From Candidatus Zipacnadia bacterium (GTDB lineage: Bacteria; Armatimonadota; Zipacnadia; Zipacnadales; Zipacnadaceae), in NCBI GenBank assembly GCA_029821415.1, contig JALGTJ010000006.1, forward strand, positions 433 to 15,084: DNA of 14,652 nucleotides. Reading direction: 5' to 3'. This document shows positions 1-5,173 of the stretch, piece after piece. How positions within the stretch are numbered: position 1 is the first letter of the stretch; every line of letters starts with the position of its first letter. The position numbers and the translations under genes were made by a program. Below the pieces are notes generated by a model. The model worked only from the letters and a program-made list of their open reading frames with translations. It did not search any database and was not told the DNA's origin.

Positions 1-78
1 GTGCCGGGGGATGTCAGCCAGGGTCGCCGGTAGTGTGGCAGCTTCATTGTAGCAAGGAATCTGGACGATGAGTTTCAT
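1..78 (-). CDS. Family 2 glycosyltransferase, N-terminal 26 codons (partial)
   Basis: Reading the minus strand from an ATG at 78 gives an open frame that runs off the left edge. It begins MKLIVQIPCYNEAATLP, the classic first beta strand and nucleotide-sugar contact of GT-A fold, family 2 glycosyltransferases (hydrophobic strand, then P-C-Y-N-E). These enzymes move a sugar from an activated donor, usually to a lipid or polysaccharide acceptor, on the cytoplasmic face of the membrane. A GGAG lies 7 bases upstream of the ATG (86-89), which supports this start. Only 26 residues are visible, so the acceptor, the DxD motif and any membrane segments are outside the window. The family call rests on the N-terminal motif alone. 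The gene is divergent from the VOC gene. Confidence 0.75.
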   Translation of the reverse strand, partial: MKLIVQIPCYNEAATLPATLADIPRH

Positions 79-131
79 ATCTACTCTCCACCCGCGTGAG
101 CCTGTTAGCCTATTCACCAGTGACTGTTGCG

Positions 132-154
132 ATTCCTGCCTAAGCAGAAGGAAT
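132..154. repeat. Small imperfect inverted repeat between divergent genes
   Basis: In the 181-base gap between the divergent glycosyltransferase and VOC genes, ATTC-CTGC is followed by a CTAA loop and then GCAG-AAG-GAAT. This gives two 4-base stem segments with a 3-base bulge. It could be an operator or simply chance, because arms this short are common. No convincing -35/-10 pair was seen for either flanking gene. Confidence 0.15.
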
Positions 155-259
155 GCGGGGATCTGGTGGCGAACATCAACGTAGACCAGGATTTGCACCA
201 GGAGATGTTCATTGGCGGCTGATCCGCACTCAGTACTTGAAGATAGGAGCGTGTTGATT

Positions 260-586
260 ATGCGCGAATTCCATCACGTAGGCCTCCCAACCGACGAGAA
301 GCAGCCTGGGGAAGTGTATGTGGAAGAGACTAAGGTCTGGGTTACCGACCCGGAGAAGCATCCCTACCGGGTTGAGTATCTGAGATATGAGCCTGACTCG
401 CCGGTGACCGGGCCGTTGCGCGAGCTGCCCCATATGGCCTTCAAGACCGATGACGTCCAGCGCGAAATTGCCGGCAAGCAGGTTATCCTGGAGCCCTTTG
501 AGGCTATGGAGGGCCTGACTGTAGCCTTCATACTGCAAGACGGCGCGGTCTTTGAGTATATGCAGTGGGCCAATCAAACAACCTGA
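260..586 (+). CDS. VOC (glyoxalase/dioxygenase-fold) family protein
   Basis: A 108-residue cytoplasmic protein that starts MREFHHVGLPT, the usual entry strand of the vicinal oxygen chelate fold. Candidate metal ligands are H5 or H6, H58 in LPHMAF and E99 near the end in AVFEYMQW. Short proteins of this type, with an HHVG start and a conserved WVTDPEKHPYRVEYLR block (27-42), occur in planctomycete-like genomes; the substrate is not known. The length suits a single VOC module of paired beta-alpha-beta-beta-beta units. I chose ATG 260 because the homology begins there and an AGGAG (245-249) lies 10 bases upstream. A TTG at 212 in the same frame has an equally good AGGAG 7 bases upstream (200-204) and would add 16 unremarkable residues. 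The gene ends 59 bases before the convergent oxidoreductase, with no clear terminator between them. Confidence 0.85.
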   Translation: MREFHHVGLPTDEKQPGEVYVEETKVWVTDPEKHPYRVEYLRYEPDSPVTGPLRELPHMAFKTDDVQREIAGKQVILEPFEAMEGLTVAFILQDGAVFEYMQWANQTT

Positions 587-645
587 TCGGGAGCTTGCAG
601 CGTGCCGGGTTTGGCTGCCATTTGCTGTCGCATTTGGTTGAATCG

Positions 646-1644
646 CTACAGTCGAACAATCTCGCCACTCGCCGCGGACTCCTCAGCGGCCAGGCAGGCC
701 TGCACCGCTGCCATAGACTCCTCTGGCGTGATGACGGTCGGCGGCTGGCCAGTAGCCACGCAGTTTACGAAATAGCCGATCTCGCGAGGCAGCGCACCCC
801 AGAGTTCGTCGCGGATTGTCGGCCAGTAGGTCGTGTCGGGGCAGTGCCAGCCGTCGGCGTCTAAGACCGAGAAGTTCGGATGCGTCTCGTGGATGTGTAC
901 TGACCCCTCCGTGCCAATAATCTCCATTCGCTCATCAATCTGGAACGGGGTGTTGTCGGGCAGAAACCAGACATTTTCCAGGACGCCGGTTGCGCCGTTG
1001 TCAAAGCGGTACATTGTCCAGCCGAGGTCGGGATTGGCCAGCCCGCGCACCTCCACGGTCTGCGCATAGGCGCTGACGATATTAGCCTGGCTGTACCACA
1101 GCATCAGATCGGTATCATGGATCCCGTCGCCGATGATTGGGCCGATCTTGGGCAGGACATCGGTGCCGACCCAGGCGGGAATGTTACGGCGGGCATACAT
1201 CGAGACAATCTTGCCGATACGTCCTTCGGCGATGGCTTCCTTAGCCGCTGCGTACCGAGGATTAAAGCGGCAGATGTGCCCAACCATAAAGAAACCCGAC
1301 GCTGCCTTGGCCGCCTGGACAATGGCCTGACAATCCTCCAGCGTGGAGGCCATTGGCTTCTCTAACAGCACGTGTTTGCCAGCTTCCAGCGCGGCGATCG
1401 CCGGCTCCTTATGCTGGTCATACATCGTCACCACGCTAACTGCATCCAGGTCAGGATCGGCCAACATCTCGTTGTAGTCGGTGAAAGTCTTGTCCGCCCC
1501 GAATTTCTCGCCCAACTCGGCCAGGCGCGACTCGGTACGCGTGCACAGCGCGTAGATATTGACCTGAGGCAGTGTAGCAAGTGCTTCACAGTGTTTCTCT
1601 CCGAAGAATCCCAGACCAATGACGCCATAGTTTACGCTTTTCAT
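646..1644 (-). CDS. Gfo/Idh/MocA family NAD(P)-dependent oxidoreductase
   Basis: A 332-residue cytoplasmic dehydrogenase of the Gfo/Idh/MocA family, which oxidises or reduces a sugar or cyclitol at a carbon-oxygen centre. Residues 7-15 (GVIGLGFFG) form the GxGxxG Rossmann loop. E95-K96-P97 in LLEKPMAST is the family EKP motif, whose lysine is catalytic. GDGIHDTD (172-179) is the usual substrate-site His/Asp motif at the start of the C-terminal alpha/beta domain. The length is normal. The start is ATG 1644, just before the Rossmann strand; a run of five G lies a few bases upstream as a modest ribosome site. An in-frame TTG at 1662 would add six residues without support. The substrate cannot be named. 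The gene stands alone on this strand and is preceded by a possible short leader ORF at 1669-1707. Confidence 0.93.
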   Translation of the reverse strand: MKSVNYGVIGLGFFGEKHCEALATLPQVNIYALCTRTESRLAELGEKFGADKTFTDYNEMLADPDLDAVSVVTMYDQHKEPAIAALEAGKHVLLEKPMASTLEDCQAIVQAAKAASGFFMVGHICRFNPRYAAAKEAIAEGRIGKIVSMYARRNIPAWVGTDVLPKIGPIIGDGIHDTDLMLWYSQANIVSAYAQTVEVRGLANPDLGWTMYRFDNGATGVLENVWFLPDNTPFQIDERMEIIGTEGSVHIHETHPNFSVLDADGWHCPDTTYWPTIRDELWGALPREIGYFVNCVATGQPPTVITPEESMAAVQACLAAEESAASGEIVRL

Positions 1645-1668
1645 TTCGGAACCCCCTGACAAGATTAG

Positions 1669-1707
1669 CTATGGACCTGTGGGGGATTGTTCGCCAGCCG
1701 GAGACAT
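1669..1707 (-). CDS. Possible 12-codon leader ORF upstream of the oxidoreductase
   Basis: On the minus strand AGGAGGTGAT (1717-1708) is followed directly by ATG (1707-1705). The ten bases match the complement of the usual 16S rRNA 3' end without a mismatch, so this is the best Shine-Dalgarno in the window. The frame reads MSPAGEQSPTGP and stops at TAG (1671-1669). It is in the same frame as the oxidoreductase, whose ATG lies 24 bases after the stop. It could be a leader peptide that sets translation of the downstream gene, or a remnant of an older N-terminal extension closed by an amber codon. The spacing from GGAGG to ATG is only 4 bases, on the short side. No regulatory residue pattern, such as a run of one amino acid, is visible. 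Confidence 0.3.
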   Translation of the reverse strand: MSPAGEQSPTGP

Positions 1708-1779
1708 ATCACCTCCTCGTGGGTCGTCAAGTATTTCTACCGGGGTAGACCAGAAGACCTAAGCCCGCTGTTTCACGCA

Positions 1780-1808
1780 TTGACAGTGCCACAGTATTGT
1801 CATACGAT
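1780..1808 (+). promoter_or_regulatory. Candidate sigma70 promoter for the FGE-like gene
   Basis: A perfect TTGACA (1780-1785) and TACGAT (1803-1808) are separated by 17 bases. The -10 keeps the key T-A----T positions. Transcription would begin near 1815, leaving a leader of about 160 bases before the ATG at 1974. Confidence 0.45.
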
Positions 1809-1840
1809 AGACTGGTTGCTTGACAAAGTAGCCATATACG

Positions 1841-1885
1841 GCGCCGACCTGCTCCCCCCGGCAGATAGAGGCCTGCTATTGGCGC
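1841..1885 (+). other. Possible three-way-junction fold in the leader
   Basis: Downstream of the predicted transcription start, GCGCC (1841-1845) can pair with GGCGC (1881-1885) and enclose two hairpins: CTGC (1849-1852) with GCAG (1861-1864), and ATAG (1865-1868) with CTAT (1876-1879). The helices are short and competing pairings exist, for example GCAG 1861-1864 with CTGC 1873-1876. It matches no riboswitch class I know. Treat it as a pattern only. Confidence 0.15.
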
Positions 1886-1973
1886 AAATATCGCGAGAGA
1901 AGCCCGGAGAGCATATGATATTCGAGATAGACTCGGTGCAGCTTACCGGACACCACCACGGGAGACGATGGGT

Positions 1974-2942
1974 ATGTATTGTCCTTGCCGCCAGTTGCTG
2001 CCAACGTTGGCAGCAGTGATTATCTGCGTTCTTCTAGTCAATCCGACTTGGCCGCAACAAGTTGCGAAACCTTGGCAACAGCCGGGGAGCCGACTTGGTG
2101 AGGAAATTGTTGGTCCAGACGGCGCTGCTATGGTTTGGGTACCTGGTGGTAGCTTTACAATGGGCAGTTCAATTGATGAATGGCGCTACCGATTAACCAA
2201 ATTGTTCCGGACTAATCGGGTTACCGAAGAGACGCCGGCACACCAGGTCACGCTTGATGGTTTTTGGGTGCAGAAGTTGGAAGTCACTAACGCTCAATTT
2301 GCCCGTTTTCTCAATGATTATGGCAGTAATCAGGACCCCGAGGGCCATATGCTGCTGGATCTGGAGGACACTGGCTGCGAGATAGTGTTTACGAATGGTC
2401 GGTACCAACCTGTTGACGGTCGAGCCAAGCATCCAGTGGTAGAAGTTACTTGGTATGGCGCTCGCGCTTATGCTCAACACTATGGCCTGGCCCTGCCCAC
2501 CGAGGCCCAGTGGGAATACGCGGCCCGTGGACCCAAGAGCTTGCGCTATCCGTGGGGCAATGAGTGGCATGACAATTGGCTATGCTGGACCTATCACCGT
2601 GGGCCAGGCACGGCTTTCCTCGCTGCAACCTTTCCCGTAGGCAGCTTCCCAGAGGGGGCAAGTTGGTGTGGAGCTCTGGACATGGCCGGCAACGCGCTGG
2701 AGTGGTGTGCCGACTGGTACGACTTCAAATACTACCGCCGCTCGCCCGGGACCAATCCACCCGGTCCAGCTCAACCACCTGAATCCGGGTCCGAGCCGCA
2801 GAAAGTCTGTCGGGGAGGTAGCTATTTCCATAACACTGACGATTGTCGGTCAGCCCGCCGCCTGCAATTCCCTCCCGCACAATGCAACGACTATCACGGG
2901 TTCCGCTGCGTGGCTAATCTGGCAGCACCGGCGACAGGCTAA
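1974..2942 (+). CDS. Secreted FGE/SUMF1-fold protein lacking the first catalytic Cys
   Basis: A 322-residue protein with a hydrophobic N-terminal export segment (about 8-25, a short charged lead then LLPTLAAVIICVLL) and one formylglycine-generating-enzyme-like domain (about 50-315). Family marks are MVWVPGGSFTMGS (53-65), LEVTNAQFARFLNDYG, LPTEAQWEYAARG (174-186), YPWGNEW, DMAGNALEWCADWY (236-249) and GGSYF...GFRCV (281-312). True sulfatase activators have GGSYxC followed five residues later by a second Cys. Here the first position is H286 and only the second, C291, remains, so Cys-dependent formylglycine formation is unlikely. The domain may instead bind a ligand or act as a structural lectin-like module, as in other divergent relatives. 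ATG 1974 sits 9 bases after GGAG (1961-1964); ATG 1968 is an alternative only 3 bases away from it. No sulfatase gene is in the window. Confidence 0.9.
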   Translation: MYCPCRQLLPTLAAVIICVLLVNPTWPQQVAKPWQQPGSRLGEEIVGPDGAAMVWVPGGSFTMGSSIDEWRYRLTKLFRTNRVTEETPAHQVTLDGFWVQKLEVTNAQFARFLNDYGSNQDPEGHMLLDLEDTGCEIVFTNGRYQPVDGRAKHPVVEVTWYGARAYAQHYGLALPTEAQWEYAARGPKSLRYPWGNEWHDNWLCWTYHRGPGTAFLAATFPVGSFPEGASWCGALDMAGNALEWCADWYDFKYYRRSPGTNPPGPAQPPESGSEPQKVCRGGSYFHNTDDCRSARRLQFPPAQCNDYHGFRCVANLAAPATG

Positions 2943-2979
2943 AATGCATCGCTGACAGTGATAGCCGAGAGCCAGTCGC

Positions 2980-4068
2980 TCATTGCCTGCCATAGGCTTC
3001 CGCAACTGCGGGGTGGACAATCTCGCCTGCGATTACGTTCAGGCCTCGTGATAGCTCAGGGTATTGCTGCATAGCTGCGTCCAGACCCAGATTGGCAATA
3101 GCGCCCACATAGGGAAGCGTCGCATTGGTCAGGGCGAAGGTGGAGGTCCGGGGGACTGCCGCGGGCATATTGGGCACTGCGTAGTGGACAACATCGTACT
3201 TTACATATGTGGGCTGGGCATGGGAGGTCGGCTCAATAGTCGCAATGCAGCCACCCTGGTCCACGGCCACATCAATAATCACCGCCCCCGACTTCATTTT
3301 CTTGACCATCTCTTCAGTAACAATCTTCGGGGCACGTGCCCCAGGGATAAGCACCGAGCCGATAAGTAAATCAGCATAGGCGACCGAGCGAGCAATGTTA
3401 TATGGGTTAGAGTAAACGGTAGCGGTGCTTCCGTGCATAATCTCGGCCAGGTGTCTGAGCCGATCGTGATTGATATCCAAGATAGTCACGTGGGCACCCA
3501 TTCCCATAGCCACCTGCGCCGCGTTGAATCCCACTGTGCCGCAGCCAATAATCACTACCTCCGCCGGAGGCACCCCTGGCACTCCCCCCAACAGCACACC
3601 CCGTCCGCCCTGATGCTGCGCCAGGTAGTGCCCGCCGACCTGCACGGCCAGCTTGCCGGCCACCTCACTCATCGGCGTAAGCAAGGGGAGTTCGCCCTCA
3701 TCGGTCTGGACTGTCTCATAGCCCAGCGCTGTGCTCTTGGCCTGTATTAAGGCCCGCGTCAAATCCGGCGCGGAGGCGAGATGCAGATAGGTAAATAAGC
3801 AGAGATCCTCCCGTAGATACTGATACTCCTCTGTCAAGGGCTCCTTCACCTTAAGAATCAATTCCGCCCGTTGCCAAACCTCGGCAGCACTGTCTACGAG
3901 TTCGGCCCCCGCTGCGACATATTCCTGGTCAGTGATGCCGCTGCCCCGGCCTGCCCCGCTCTGCACCGTCACCGTATGGCCGCCGCTGGTCAGGGAGTGT
4001 ACTCCAGCCGGAGTTATGGCCACGCGGTTCTCGCCCTGCTTGATCTCAGTAGGTATACCAATGATCAT
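2980..4068 (-). CDS. ald: Alanine dehydrogenase
   Basis: A 362-residue NAD-dependent enzyme that interconverts L-alanine and pyruvate plus ammonia in the cytoplasm. The sequence is typical over its full length: MIIGIPTEIKQGENRVAITP at the start with R15, LKVKEP with K75, TYLHLA with H96, the dinucleotide loop GCGTVG (175-180), and VIIDVAVDQGG with D270. R15, K75, H96 and D270 fall at the numbers known for characterised alanine dehydrogenases. The start is ATG 4068, since AAGGTG lies 7 bases upstream; a TTG just before it would add one residue. The gene follows the deacetylase on the same strand after a 41-base gap and may share its transcript. It converges on the FGE-like gene with 37 bases between stops and no obvious hairpin terminator. 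It is a catabolic or nitrogen-balance enzyme with no obvious tie to the glycan genes. Confidence 0.96.
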   Translation of the reverse strand: MIIGIPTEIKQGENRVAITPAGVHSLTSGGHTVTVQSGAGRGSGITDQEYVAAGAELVDSAAEVWQRAELILKVKEPLTEEYQYLREDLCLFTYLHLASAPDLTRALIQAKSTALGYETVQTDEGELPLLTPMSEVAGKLAVQVGGHYLAQHQGGRGVLLGGVPGVPPAEVVIIGCGTVGFNAAQVAMGMGAHVTILDINHDRLRHLAEIMHGSTATVYSNPYNIARSVAYADLLIGSVLIPGARAPKIVTEEMVKKMKSGAVIIDVAVDQGGCIATIEPTSHAQPTYVKYDVVHYAVPNMPAAVPRTSTFALTNATLPYVGAIANLGLDAAMQQYPELSRGLNVIAGEIVHPAVAEAYGRQ

Positions 4069-4109
4069 CAATTATCACCTTGGCTGACGTGAATGTGACG
4101 GTTAATCAT

Positions 4110-4880
4110 TCACTGTACCATATCGGCAGTTTGCTCAACGAAAGCTACAAAATCGGCAAAGGAAAGTTGTTCTGAGATGTTGTGCGCCGGCAGCCGCAAC
4201 GGATTGGTGCTCTTAGTAACGTAGTGAAACGGAGAGAACTCGTGCCAGTGACGGGCAATGGGAAAAAACCGAGACACCACCGCTTCTACCGCTTCATTCC
4301 ATTGCCCCTGAGGATAGGCAAAGCAAAACGGCGTACAACCAAGCTCCCGTTCAATATCTTCACAGCAGCCGCGCAACTCGGCTTCTATGCGGTCCTGATA
4401 GCCCGCTTCGTCCAGTTTACGCAGATTAGCATGAGTTTGGGTATGAGCGCCGATAGTCCAGCCAGCCTCGCACAACTGGGCCAGTTGTTGCCAGTTCATA
4501 GCGCTATACCATCCCTCGTGGGGGATTTCCGGCAGCTTCCCGTCGGCCAGTGCGGTGATGACAAAGCAAGTCGCTGGCCATCCATACTCAGCAAGCACGG
4601 GAGCAGCATAGTCATAGACAACCCCGCGATTGTCATCAAAATCTATCAGCACAGGCCTGGGTGGCAGGCTGGCTTTGTCCTGCAGCCAGTCATATAGCTC
4701 CCGATAGGTTATCACCGAAAAGCCGTGTTTGTCCAGGTAGCGCATCTGCCGAACAAAGTTGCTGAGCAGCACGTGTCCGCAGTACTCGCCGGCAACTATG
4801 GGGGGCGCATCATCGTCGGGGTGGACGCGATGATATACTAAAATGGGTACCTGATCGCGGTTGCGAGCAGTTTGTATCAC
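4110..4880 (-). CDS. Polysaccharide deacetylase (NodB/CE4-type) family protein
   Basis: A 256-residue protein of the CE4 fold, which removes acetyl groups from N-acetylated sugars in glycans or, in relatives, acts on cell-wall or exopolysaccharide precursors. After VPILVYHRV (11-19) comes VLIDFDDNRG (77-86), the TFDDG motif with catalytic and metal aspartates D82 and D83. GAHTQTH (144-150) is the H(S/T)xxH metal motif with H146 and H150. FAYPQGQ (187-193) is the motif 3 region. No signal peptide or membrane segment is visible, so it looks cytoplasmic or exported by an unseen route. The called start is GTG 4880, which has only a weak ribosome site. A strong AAAGGAGG (4926-4919) points instead to an in-frame ATC codon at 4910, which would add ten residues. 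Alanine dehydrogenase lies 41 bases downstream. Confidence 0.9.
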   Translation of the reverse strand: MIQTARNRDQVPILVYHRVHPDDDAPPIVAGEYCGHVLLSNFVRQMRYLDKHGFSVITYRELYDWLQDKASLPPRPVLIDFDDNRGVVYDYAAPVLAEYGWPATCFVITALADGKLPEIPHEGWYSAMNWQQLAQLCEAGWTIGAHTQTHANLRKLDEAGYQDRIEAELRGCCEDIERELGCTPFCFAYPQGQWNEAVEAVVSRFFPIARHWHEFSPFHYVTKSTNPLRLPAHNISEQLSFADFVAFVEQTADMVQ

Positions 4881-4918
4881 TGAAGTGCGCGCCTGCCTCT
4901 GTTTCGCGATGGCCTACT

Positions 4919-4926
4919 CCTCCTTT
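4919..4926 (-). promoter_or_regulatory. Strong Shine-Dalgarno facing an ATC codon
   Basis: AAAGGAGG on the minus strand is followed after 8 bases (AGTAGGCC) by ATC at 4910-4908, in frame with the deacetylase. No ATG, GTG or TTG lies at a usable distance, and a stop codon sits just upstream in the frame. Either translation begins at a rare AUC start, an ATG has been altered to ATC in this strain or in the assembly, or the site is unused and GTG 4880 is the start. Confidence 0.4.
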
Positions 4927-4947
4927 ATGGCCCTCAGAAAGCTGTAC

Positions 4948-4962
4948 ATAGAGTTTCTCTAT
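4948..4962. repeat. Perfect palindrome, possible operator
   Basis: ATAGAG-TTT-CTCTAT is a perfect inverted repeat with 6-base arms and a 3-base centre. It lies in the gap between the divergent deacetylase and the secreted Asp-box gene, 38 bases upstream of the ATC at 4910 and about 110 bases upstream of the plus-strand -35. The size and symmetry suit a dimeric repressor site, most likely acting on the minus-strand pair. No second copy was noticed in the window, and no regulator gene is present. Confidence 0.3.
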
Positions 4963-5074
4963 TCTGCTTGGAGGCACCTTCCCTATTCAGGGGCGCCGAT
5001 CAGGCAAACGCGACTCGTCCCAAGCCAATATGATCAATCCTGTTCATCGTCGTAAACTGCACATTGGTCGGCTA

Positions 5075-5102
5075 TTGACATAAACGCTGCCAGTGCTGTA
5101 AT
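5075..5102 (+). promoter_or_regulatory. Sigma70-type promoter of the right-hand gene run
   Basis: A perfect TTGACA (5075-5080) is followed after 16 bases by TGTAAT (5097-5102), five of six matches to the -10 consensus. A TG (5094-5095) one base upstream of the -10 makes it an extended -10. Transcription would start near 5109, leaving a leader of about 65 bases before the ATG at 5174. It is the best promoter in the window and heads the six-gene plus-strand run. Confidence 0.55.
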
Positions 5103-5173
5103 GTTGACTCGGCTAACAGTACTCTATCACTGGCAAGCCCTCAGCGAGAAACTTGCTCCGAGGAGGCAATCAA

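Larger units (their letters stand above)
1645..1967. other. Gene-free stretch between divergent genes
   Basis: About 320 bases lie between the minus-strand oxidoreductase and the plus-strand FGE-like gene. They hold the possible leader ORF on the minus strand (1669-1707), a good plus-strand sigma70 promoter (1780-1808) and a possible small folded segment (1841-1885). A plus-strand frame is open from a TTG at 1687 to 2019, but it has no ribosome site, no recognisable motif and overlaps the next gene by about 50 bases, so I do not call it a gene. A second TTGACA at 1820-1825 has no matching -10. Confidence 0.55.

Noticed and set aside
1820..1825. Second TTGACA in the gap before the FGE-like gene
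   Set aside because: At 16 to 18 bases downstream there is only GC-rich sequence without a -10 match.
1687..2019. Open plus-strand frame of 110 codons in the gap before the FGE-like gene
   Set aside because: It starts at a TTG without a ribosome site, contains the likely promoter, overlaps the well-supported FGE-like gene by about 50 bases and shows no domain or motif.
2943..2979. Intrinsic terminator between the convergent FGE-like and alanine dehydrogenase genes
   Set aside because: No stable hairpin followed by a T-tract is present on either strand.
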